From positions 16,929,637-16,993,636 of the forward strand of contig OX465105.1 of the NCBI GenBank assembly GCA_949987565.1: DNA of 64,000 nucleotides. The letters are read 5' to 3'. Below, in pieces: positions 55,901 to 64,000 of the stretch. The notes beneath the pieces were generated by a model, which was given only the letters and a program-made list of their open reading frames with translations, did not search any database and was not told where the DNA came from. The stretch comes from Luidia sarsii (lineage: Eukaryota; Echinodermata; Asteroidea; Paxillosida; Luidiidae). Numbering within the stretch: position 1 is the first letter of the stretch; every line of letters starts with the position of its first letter. A program made the position numbers and the translations under genes.

Positions 55901-58900
55901 ATTACCCGGTTTTGTTGACATCCGCGGCGCTCCGCGCAGTAAGCATCGTCACCTATTTTCGTCAGTGGTGTTTAGTAAGGTGTCCCAGTGCAGCTAAACG
56001 CAAAATAAATTCTTAAAATAACTCAAAATGCTGTGTGGCACTGTAAAATTCTTCCCTGTATGTTTTTTTGTGTTCATCTTTGTTTTTGTTTTTCCACACT
56101 GCTTCTAACACTTTCCTCAAATCATTCATAATTTATGCTTAAAACGTATTGGTCTGGTTGATGTCTTCTTTTGTGACGTTTAAAAAAAACTCCACAATCC
56201 TCTTTCTCGCTGCTTCTTCAGTTATGACCTTTCCCAATATCACTCCAGAGACACATTTCCTCCTTCTTGGTACTTTCTCTAGCTGCCCTTTTATTTTTTT
56301 CATTTAAAAAAAAAGCCTATTGGGCCATGTTACTTTTTGTCTTTAATTAATAATAAAAAAATAAATTTCAAAAAATATATACATGTAAGCGAGACGCCCT
56401 ATAGGAGGCTCCATAGTTTTTACCCAGAACGGACTGCCTCAGGTTGCGTGATATATTTTTTTTCTACGTATGTTGGGGTTTGTTATGGTACACTCAGATT
56501 TTTTATAGGACCAACATTAAAGAAAACTTGAGCTTTGAAGCAACTGCCAATTTTGTACCTAGGAAAATAGACCCCAAAAGAGCAACTTTTTTAATCACAC
56601 GAGTTTGGCCTACTGGAAAAGCCTTTAATTTCCACATTTTCGGTGACGGACAAGAGCAGGAAACCAACTGTAAGATACGAAGTCTGAGATCGTTATACGG
56701 AGTTGTTTTCATAGTGCGATGTGAGTTAGAAGGCTAAGCGTCGAAAACGTGTAGCGTCGAAAACGGGGGTTCCCACGATATGTGTTTTTACATGTACAGT
56801 ACCTTACCGATGCGCTGTTTACTGGTACCGTATGTACATGTACATATACGTGTACATGTACATCATCTATGGGAGAATGCCCATGCACATATATACATGT
56901 ACAGTACATGTACATTGTACATGTTCACCAAATGACCTTCCCCATCAGACCTGCCACCCCTCAAAAAAAAGAGAAAAAGTAATAAGGAAGAAAGTAAAAG
57001 CATTATTTACCAGTACATGTATGTGTAAGCTCTCATATTGCGTGTTTAGTCTGAGGACCCTCCAAATATTTGGGCTTCCATAATACATGTACAGTACATG
57101 TACATGTACATGTGTACGGTACATGTACTTTACATGTACATGTATGCATAGGTACATGTACATGTACATGTACATGTACATACATGTACATGTGTATGCA
57201 TAGGTACACGTACATGTACATGTACCGGTACTTGAACATAATCTGCTGATGCGCCCCAAATACCGGGGTAACTTGCAATGGTGCAATGGAAGAGAATGTT
57301 AAGTGTGTTTTTTACACATGTACAGTGTATATGTACAGTATGTAGGCCAGTATGTACATGTACAGTGTGTACATGTAGTACCTGTACATGTACATGTACA
57401 GTAGTGAGTACAGTACTACACGAGGTACGTGTACATGTATACACGTGTACATGTACATGTACATGTATACATGTACATGTACATGTACAAATTGTACATG
57501 TAATGTACAGTACACGTGTGTACACTACGTACTGGTATAGTACATGTATGTATACATACGTACGTACAATGTACAATGTACGTACAGCACATGTACAATG
57601 TACATGAACAATAACATAATTTCCATTGTACAGTACATGTACATGTACTGTACAGTGTACATACAAGTCTTTTTTGCAATTGGAAATGTCAAATCATATC
57701 TTGGGGGCTAAAAGTCACAACTCCCATTTGCTTCCTCCTGAAAATAAAAAGAATAAGTCAGAAGTCCCTTTCAACTAAAAAACTGCAGTGGGTGCATGTA
57801 CTGTACAGTACATGTTCATGTACAGTGTATGTGTGAGTCCCCATGCTCACACGGTGCACGTAACCATGGCAACATGGATTCGCTGCAGATGAAGAGTGCA
57901 GGACAGAGAGGCCAGGACACCCAGTGGGCCAAGGAGCAACCCTGATGACTCACACACTGGCCAGTACACATGGTCTTTTGTTACTCAACAATGTCCTATT
58001 CAGATTCTAATTCAGATTCTACATTATGTACATGTAGGCCTAATTACATGTATGTACTGTACTCTAAATGTTCATGCTAATCATGTACATGTAGGGGCCT
58101 ACTGGTACATGTACATGTACATTGTGCCTATTGGTAGTCCAAAAGCTTTGTGCATACCATGTACATGTACCACTGCATATTCACTGATTACTGATACATT
58201 TTCACTACCTTCCAGAAAGGTATTTTAACCAACTGTAAGTACAATGTATTTCTTCGCATGTACCGGTACATACACTGTACTACATACTGTGTACTACTCC
58301 CGGTATACATACACATGTACATGTACTGTACATGTACAAGTACAAGTACCTATGTATACATGAACTGTACATGTAGTACATGTACATGTACATGTACAAT
58401 GTACATGTACACAAATGTAATTCAAATGGCAATACACCTGTATTGAAAGAAACATGGCCATGGCCAGTACAGCACTGTGTAATTTTGCACACTGTATACA
58501 GTGTACTGTTGCATACATCTACCGGTATGCAAACTACTGTACACTGTAACATGTAGGCAAATACATGTACACATGACATGCTCTGTAGATAACACTGTGC
58601 CCAGAATCTATCATTTTTTCAACAATACAGTTACAGAGACCAAGGGCCAATTTCACTAACGCTTTGCGATCAATGCAAACACCAAAATCAATCACTAAGT
58701 CTGAAAGACCGAAATCCATCGCAACTTAGAATTTCAGACTTACATGTAGCGGTCAATTTTGGCATTTGCGATGATCGCAAAGCATCAGTGAAATCGGCCG
58801 CAAGTCAGTGTACTGTACATGTGGCTTCCAAATAAACTGAACATTTGCAAATATGCTCTGAATATTTTTGCAGCAAATTAATTTTATTGGTGAGTGGTGA

Positions 58901-61900
58901 CCCTTCTATAGCGAAAACAACAAAAACAAAAAATACCTTTTCCGCTTCGCGGCGGAAAAGCTAACTAAACCAGAGCCCCGAGGGCCATGAAGTACAGTAC
59001 AGTGTAGCCCGGCCGCCGGTGCCCCTAACACCGGTGACCAGCAACCCACTCACTCGTAAACATGCGCCGTGCACGTACATGTACATGTAGGTCTACATGA
59101 CTGCAATGTGATTGACAGTGGCGCATACATGTGCACATGAACACACAACACACACATGCACCCCGAGCCCCGACACACTTCTATGAGACGATTAGATTGA
59201 TTCTGTAAGTGCATTAGGTTCCTAAGCCTTTGGGACAAGACTCACAAGAGTGTGCAAACTGCAAAGCTGCACACATCTTATCCACTTTGAATCTCCACGT
59301 GCCTTTGCCTAAAAATATTTTCATTTCTGCGAAAATGGTAATGAAGTTATGACGTCGTGGCCTTCAATCTCAGATGGTTTTGAAGTTGCTACATGCGCAA
59401 TACTAATAATTGCTTGTACAGTATGTACCGTACAGTATGTACCGTACATCATGTACATGTACGTGTTCTTTGCTTTGCATGTGATATTGTACCGGTATTC
59501 TCTCACCATCCTCTCAGACATTTAACATACATGTACATTAGACTTACATGTAGACTAGAGTATACACGTACGGTACTTGTGTACATGTACATTGTGTACC
59601 TGTGGTCCTGTACTGTACAAATGTACATGTATGTGCCAGCTCTGGTGTTCCAAAACCAGAGGCTTACATGCAAGTTCAAATCTTTCTCAAAAGCCTTTGA
59701 GAAAGATCCTGCTACATGTACATGACGTGTACATGTAGGATCAAAGCATACCCTTGCTATTGTATATTATTTTCATATCACATGCACATGTACGGTACAT
59801 GCACATGTACAATGTACATGACTTTAGAGGGTCTCTGCAATAAATATCACAATCAAGCTAATTATAATACCCCATTAGTGTGAAAAGCAGTTTGATTCTT
59901 AGCAATAGCAACATTGCAAAACAGTTCTGTAGCTTGGATTTAATGTTGATTGCAGAGACCATAGACTTTGAGTGTCTAGCAAAACCAATCCATGAAAAAC
60001 TTACTGGGAATTTTTGAACAAATTGAAAAAAAATGGCAAAGAAAACTTATAACATGTAGGCCTATTGTACGCTGTACATGTAACTGGACCAAGATTTGAA
60101 CCTGATAGGCTGATACATGTAGGCCTACCGTAGTTTGTTCACCAGTGGTCTTCCCATCTGAGCTATTCGGCCCTAAAAGGTGGCCTCCCGAATACGGTAG
60201 TCAACTAATCTTACTAGGGATCTTGTCAACTAGGGATCACACTATGCCAGTGCCACACCCCCGTTTTCATTCAGTTGCAAAAATCCAATTGTTGTAAACC
60301 TGGCTATAGCAGCTCAGGGATCACGCAAAGAAAGTGGGTGCAGCTTTGATTACAGTATATCAAATGAAAACAAAATTGGGTGGCCTTTCCTTTGTTCAAA
60401 ATTCAATAATGTGTAACTTGTGAGTACCAAGGGTAACCCATTTTTAAAGGGAAGACTGACAAGATCTCGTCTTGCCTAGTACTGTACTCACACACAGGGC
60501 TGCCCCTGCTCTGGCCATTGGCCCCTACATGTAGTACCCACTGGTCCATAAGGTCCATGCCCACTGACCAGTCTTCTTAATGACCTGTCTGAATACTGTC
60601 TAGACACCCAGGTGTACCTTTGTCCAATCCAATCCGCTGCCTTCCCTCCCCCCCTAAAAAAAGTATTCCTGGTCTGTCCTGGTAAGAGTCTGGAGTCCTT
60701 GCCAATGGTATACATATGTAACCATATCTGTCCTTGTATGTACTGTACTGTACATGTACACATTTGTATATATATGCACATGCACATGGCTACATTGTAA
60801 ATTGCATAAAATATGTACATTGTACAGTACAGTAATGTACAGTTGTACACATGTACATGTACATGTACATACATCTGCATGTACATGTACCAGGTACATG
60901 TACATGTACACATGTACGTACATGTATGTATGTCCCTTATCACAGTGACCCCAACCAACAAAAATATACACATCAGAAGCATTGGTCTACATGTAATGTA
61001 GCACCGCCATAGTTTATATAATGCTTCTTGTCTGCTTTGAAACTTTTCTGCTTTGAAGCAGCACTGCACTACATGTACATGTACATGTGCATGTACATGT
61101 ACATGTACTATACATGTACATGTACAATGTACGGTGTACATGTACATGTATACTTGTATACACTTTGCACCTATTCGCCCCCCCCCCCCCAATTCTGATT
61201 CAGATGCGTATTTAACATGCGTTTAATCCCTCTCAACAACAGCCCAGTAATGTTGCAGGCTACATGTACACGTATACATTGTACATGTGTGTAAGTCTGA
61301 TCAAAGTTCGAGTTGAATACTTTTCCCTGAGAGGGAAAATATCAAAAGAAGCAGTGGTCTAACATAACATGTACAATTGTACACGTAGGCCTATAGTGTG
61401 CTCATGGAGCTATAATAAGGACTTACACACGTACATGTATGTATGTAAGTTATTATACAAAGTACATCATGTACTGTATCTACGCGTACATGTACGTGTA
61501 CATGGTGTACTACAGTGTGTATACATTTGTATGTGTACCGTACATGTACAGTGTACATGTGTACATGTACATGTACTACATTTGTACATAAATACATACA
61601 GTATGTACATGTACATGTACTAAAATTACTATACTGTTAAAGTACACGTGTACGTGTACATGTACACTGTACATGTATACATGTAGGCCTACAAACATAC
61701 TGTACAGTCGTGTACAGTATTTTTAGGTCATTTTAGGTGTACATGTACATGTACACACATGGACATGTACATGTGTTTGTACATGTACCACTACCAGTAC
61801 ATGTACACTGTACTTACCCGATACATACAATGTACATGTACATGTACAAGTTACGGTACATGTACATGAAGATGTACATGTAGGTTCGCTTTTGGCAAAG

Positions 61901-62988
61901 GCATTCTGCAGTAGGCCTACTGAAATTGTAAACCATACATGATGTATGTACATATGTACATGTACATGTACACAGTACAGTGCTACTAGTGCATATTGTA
62001 CAATGTACACGTAGCAGACATCAGTAAAAAGCACCTCCGTGGACGCAGGATTTACCGAGTATTCATCTGCATGTACATGTATACATGTACGTATACATTA
62101 CAGTACACATGTACCGGTATGTATTTATGTAAAGAAACTGAAACAGGATATTACACCTTTACTGAGCAAGGAGTTCTATTTTGGTTCATTCTGAATCATC
62201 TACATGTACTATACATGTACATGTACCATACAGTATCAAACTATCATTGTAAACCACCTGGCCAGAACCAATCCGTTTAAGCAGTCCCGGTGTCTGATGA
62301 AATTTGCATATTGAGCAATGGGGGTTCTTCGCAGTCTTGACTCTTGAGAGACATCGGTGAAGGAGAGAGACTTAATTATAATTTTTGATTTAAATACAGA
62401 TGCCCACATGTACATTGAGTACATCTACATCTTAAATACATACTGTACAATACTGTACCGGTAGAACTACCGGTACGTATTACAGGTACCGGTACACATG
62501 TACATGTATACATACATGTACATGTACATGTCATGGGCATGTATACATGTACAGGCATGTTCATGTACAGTGTACATGAACATGTACATGTACACACCCA
62601 CTGTACCTACACTTCTCCCGCCCCGGGTTGAGACCAAACAGAATCGGCCGTTACCCCGGGACCTGTTAACCGTGCTGAAATGCGTGGAATCTTCCTTGCC
62701 CGGGTTTAAGGAAACTCGGGGTTGATGCGACAGGTGGGAACAGAAGTCAGGGTTAACGAACTCCGGGGTAAGAAATTGCTTAAACCGGGGCGGCTATAGG
62801 TATTGTCGAGTCCTTGCCCACTCGATACATCATCATGTACACTGTATGTTATGAATTCCTTCTTTTGTTTGGCTTCATCTTTGCAGTCCAACAAACCAAG
62901 GATTGGCATCTTCTGCTTCTTGATAGAGGAGGCCCGGGAGACGACAGCCTTGGAGCTTCCTGAAAAAGACAACACATTCGTCTTGAAG
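49150..62988 (+). CDS. SH2B: SH2B/Lnk-family adaptor protein, N-terminal part (3' exons beyond window)
   Basis: SH2B proteins are cytoplasmic adaptors that dimerise, bind membranes through a PH domain and bind phosphotyrosine on receptor kinases or JAK2 through an SH2 domain. Visible here are the phenylalanine-zipper domain (residues about 20-78, with F22, F34, F41, F59, F63, F67, F71), poly-Gly (99-111), a Ser-rich linker, poly-Gln (175-188) and the PH domain (from about 236, VREGIVNFL...WERTRLVLV...LDFYSPPK). Exon 2 continues it with a strand ending LELPEKDNTFVLK, close to the family's EMPEKDNTFVLK. Both exons join at phase 0 (49983/62887). The start is the first ATG of four at 49150 or, with better context (ACTATGG), the one at 49171. 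Remaining PH and SH2 exons lie beyond the window. The family assignment is firm; which vertebrate paralogue is closest is not determined. Confidence 0.93.
49672..49713 (+). repeat. CAG/CAA repeat encoding 14 glutamines
   Basis: Fourteen consecutive Gln codons within SH2B exon 1, in blocks of CAG and CAA. The mixture suggests selection for the amino-acid run or an old, stabilised repeat. Confidence 0.93.
50130..50420. repeat. 17-bp minisatellite GGTCACGGACCGAGTTG with inverted units
   Basis: From 50262 to 50420 the word CGGACCGAGTTGGTCA recurs about nine times every 17 bases. At 50130-50178 two or three units occur in the opposite orientation (CCAACTCGGCCCGTCA). GTTAGGGTTAGGGTTAG lies between, at 50222-50240. 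Confidence 0.88.
50609..50791. mobile_element. 183-bp foldback MITE, family A, copy 3, with empty site nearby
   Basis: It is identical in length and ends to copies 1 and 2. It is flanked by TTCTTGGAA on both sides (50600-50608, 50792-50800). The duplicated neighbouring segment has the same sequence with a single TTCTTGGAA at 51003-51011, that is, the unoccupied target. Confidence 0.95.
51285..51432. repeat. Family C repeat, inverted pair (hairpin)
   Basis: AAATTTAGTGGGCCTGATG, then CCTAGCAGGACCTTTCTCAA, faces its near complement (GAAAGGTCCTGCTAGGATCG, AAACGTCAGGCCCACTTAAT) across GGCAGAGA. It ends in GCAGTTTGCAAC. Confidence 0.8.
51855..51980. repeat. Short array related to 39145-39660
   Basis: CCCTCCCAAATCCTACAGAA opens it, and GTAGGAATTCGTAGGATTTG, GGGCATGTGGCAGTTGATGC follow in two units. 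It matches the array in carbonic anhydrase intron 3 in order and spacing. Confidence 0.75.
51981..53929. other. SH2B intron 1, no feature recognised
   Basis: No further exon of SH2B could be recognised here. Open frames of about 100 codons near 53195-53883 show no domain. A family D-like end (AAAGGCCCAATGCAACATTG) lies just upstream at 51789. Confidence 0.45.
53930..54745. repeat. ACATGT-rich field, block 1
   Basis: Dense TACATGTACATG words with TGTACAGTACA variants, in SH2B intron 1. Open frames show only Met/Tyr/Cys/Val/His repeats and are artefacts. Confidence 0.9.
55007..55065 (-). repeat. Family C fragment
   Basis: AAGTCTCATAACTTAGAGGG, then CCTGATGTTTCGATCCTAGC and AGGAACTTTCCCAAAGGC. 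Confidence 0.7.
55345..55745. repeat. ACATGT-rich field, block 2
   Basis: The same TACATGTACATG repeat as the neighbouring blocks, with TACCGGTAC variants. Confidence 0.9.
55746..56785. other. SH2B intron 1, no feature recognised
   Basis: An AT-rich stretch between ACATGT blocks. No exon or repeat partner was recognised. Confidence 0.4.
56786..57670. repeat. ACATGT-rich field, block 3
   Basis: Long perfect stretches of (ATGTAC)n, for example near 57150-57185 and 57440-57490, interspersed with GTACAGTACATG. Open frames of up to 178 codons are artefacts of the repeat. Confidence 0.92.
58020..58590. repeat. ACATGT-rich field, block 4
   Basis: TACATGTACATG words mixed with TACCGGTAC and TACAAGTAC variants. 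Confidence 0.88.
58643..58799. mobile_element. Foldback MITE, family G (157 bp)
   Basis: The left end GGGCCAATTTCACTAACGCT and inner TTTGCGATCAATGC face the right end (GCGATGATCGCAAAGCATCA, then GTGAAATCGGCC). An inner pair, AAGTCTGAAA and TTTCAGACTT, extends the hairpin. It is non-coding. Confidence 0.75.
58800..59070. other. SH2B intron 1, no feature recognised
   Basis: The hairpin TTTTCCGCTTCGCGGCGGAAAA lies near 58938. Nothing else stands out. Confidence 0.4.
59400..59825. repeat. ACATGT-rich field, block 5, with a family C fragment
   Basis: TACATGTACATG and GTACCGTACA words. At 59680-59750 a family C fragment (CTTTGAGAAAGATCCTGCTA) has ACATGTACATGACGTGTAC inserted into its middle before GGATCAAAGC. 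Confidence 0.75.
59985..60345 (-). mobile_element. tRNA-derived SINE, family S, with intact distal segment
   Basis: On the minus strand the A box (GCCGAATAGCTCAGATGGGA) and degraded B box are separated by inserted ACATGT-type sequence. The tail (GTTTTCTTTGCC) and the distal segment CCAATTGTTGTAAACCTGGC are present. The distal segment serves as the empty-site reference for the MITE at 28763. Confidence 0.7.
60720..62600. repeat. ACATGT-rich field, block 6 (densest)
   Basis: Nearly continuous clusters of TACATGTACATGTACA and GTACAC/GTACAG variants, with several TAGGCCTA words embedded (61386, 61684, 61911). It lies in SH2B intron 1, just upstream of exon 2. Confidence 0.9.
62887..62988 (+). 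CDS. SH2B: SH2B exon 2: middle of the PH domain
   Basis: The acceptor is CATCTTTGCAG|TCC and the donor AAG|GTGAGA. Its 34 codons (residues 279-312) start SNKPRIGIF and end with PEKDNTFVLK, the conserved PH segment of SH2B proteins. Both flanking introns are phase 0. Confidence 0.92.
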
Positions 62989-64000
62989 GTGAGAATATTA
63001 TTATTATTCCTGAACTTTTCTACATGTCCTTTATACTTGTAGTACCATACATATACATTGTTGTACAGTACTGTATGTGGGCATGGTGTATGTACATACA
63101 GTAATTATAATAAGATCATTTGTAAAGCACCGGTATCAACCAGAAAGGCGCTCATGGCGCTCAAAGAAAAAGACAGAACTTTAGGATTGTAAACTGTGAA
63201 GATTGGGACTTGGCCAGCTTATAAAGGAGTGATTCTAAGTGTTTCTTGAATATTGCAATGGATGGAGATGATTTAACAGTCAGTGGGACTGTGGAGTTGG
63301 TTCCAGTGTCAGGCTGATGCTGCTGAAAAGGACCTGACACCCCAAACTCCCAAAGAGTAGATGGTCTGGGCTCATGTAGCCTTGTGAGATGACTATATAG
63401 GAAACTTACGTGTACATGTACATGTCATGTACATGTATTTAGTGTATATTTACATGTGTGTATAAAAGCTAAATGGTAGACAGAAAAACTACACACACAT
63501 GTACATGTAATGCAGACATAATGCAGACCAGTTGGAAAGCATGCATTCCTTTCGTAATGCATGGCTAGTAGAAGTACATGTACGTACATGTAGTTTATAT
63601 GTAGCTAGTACTCATGTGCATGAGTGGAATGTATACATTGTACAATGTACTGTACATGTACATGTACATGTACACCATACATGTGCCTTGTACATGTACA
63701 TGTACAGTACATTGTTTTGTACAGTACATGTTACTAAGTAAAGAATAACACACAAGATTGTCAGCCCTGTTTTGAAATTAGTGCTCTAATCCATCATGAT
63801 CAGGTGCATTTTACACCCATCCCATCCCAGGGCTATGCTTGACAAGTTCTCCGAAAGGGGGGGGGGGCTGGAAGGGTTACAGGAACGCAAACCAGCTGCC
63901 TTCACTGTTATTGCGCAAACATGATGTTACTCAATAGTCACTCTTTTTGACATGCATTTGTGAACATGTTTTGTTGAGTAATTAGGAGGCCTTGTCCCAG
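62989..64000. other. SH2B intron 2 (incomplete), with ACATGT tail cluster
   Basis: No further PH-domain exon is recognised before the window ends. ACATGT clusters continue at 63408-63440 and 63570-63730. A G-run lies at 63858-63867. Confidence 0.5.

Noticed and set aside
57130..57666. 178-codon open frame in the ACATGT field
   Set aside because: It consists of Tyr/Met/His/Val/Cys repeats dictated by the hexamer; similar frames occur on both strands in every block.

Overview
This is a window of animal nuclear DNA: AT-rich to neutral, intron-rich and very rich in repeats. Only two protein-coding genes can be supported. They are arranged head to head, about 7 kb apart. Both gene families are bilaterian. 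The long introns, short foldback transposons, tRNA-derived SINEs and palindromic words (TAGGCCTA, ACATGT) suggest a marine invertebrate deuterostome such as an echinoderm, hemichordate or lancelet. That assignment is an inference from general appearance, and I cannot name the species.

Gene 1 (minus strand, 42163 down to 15082) is a secreted, probably GPI-anchored alpha-carbonic anhydrase. I assembled it from eight coding exons. They join in one uninterrupted frame of 324 codons plus stop, with a signal peptide, all three zinc-binding histidines (H123, H125, H148), the proton-shuttle histidine (H95), the Thr-Thr-Pro motif and a hydrophobic C-terminal tail. One exon is only 27 nt. One intron has a GC donor instead of GT. 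Gene 2 (plus strand, starting at 49150 or 49171) is an SH2B/Lnk-family adaptor. Its first coding exon holds the phenylalanine-zipper dimerisation domain, a poly-Gly tract, a poly-Gln tract and the start of the PH domain. After a 12.9 kb intron, a 102-nt exon at 62887-62988 continues the PH domain. The rest of the gene, including the SH2 domain, lies beyond the window.

Layout: 1-15081 lies downstream of gene 1 and holds no convincing gene, only foldback elements, GA tracts and a 1.26 kb inverted repeat. 15082-42163 is gene 1, whose introns hold most of the SINEs, small transposons and minisatellites and one LINE 3' fragment. 42164-49149 is the divergent intergenic region with a higher-order minisatellite. 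49150-64000 is gene 2. Its large intron is saturated with the self-complementary ACATGT repeat from about 53.9 kb onward.

The most interesting material is in the repeats. A 183-bp foldback element occurs three times; two copies have perfect 9-bp target duplications, and a duplicated neighbouring segment preserves one empty site. A second foldback family is caught inserted into a SINE with a 4-bp duplication. A retroelement-like family pairs a hammerhead-like core with a hairpin resembling the histone mRNA 3' stem-loop; one of its insertions is an inverted dimer flanked by a 13-bp duplication. Beside carbonic anhydrase exon 4 there is also an array of AP-1-like TGACTCA sites. All coordinates come from reading the sequence by eye; no alignment or search was run.
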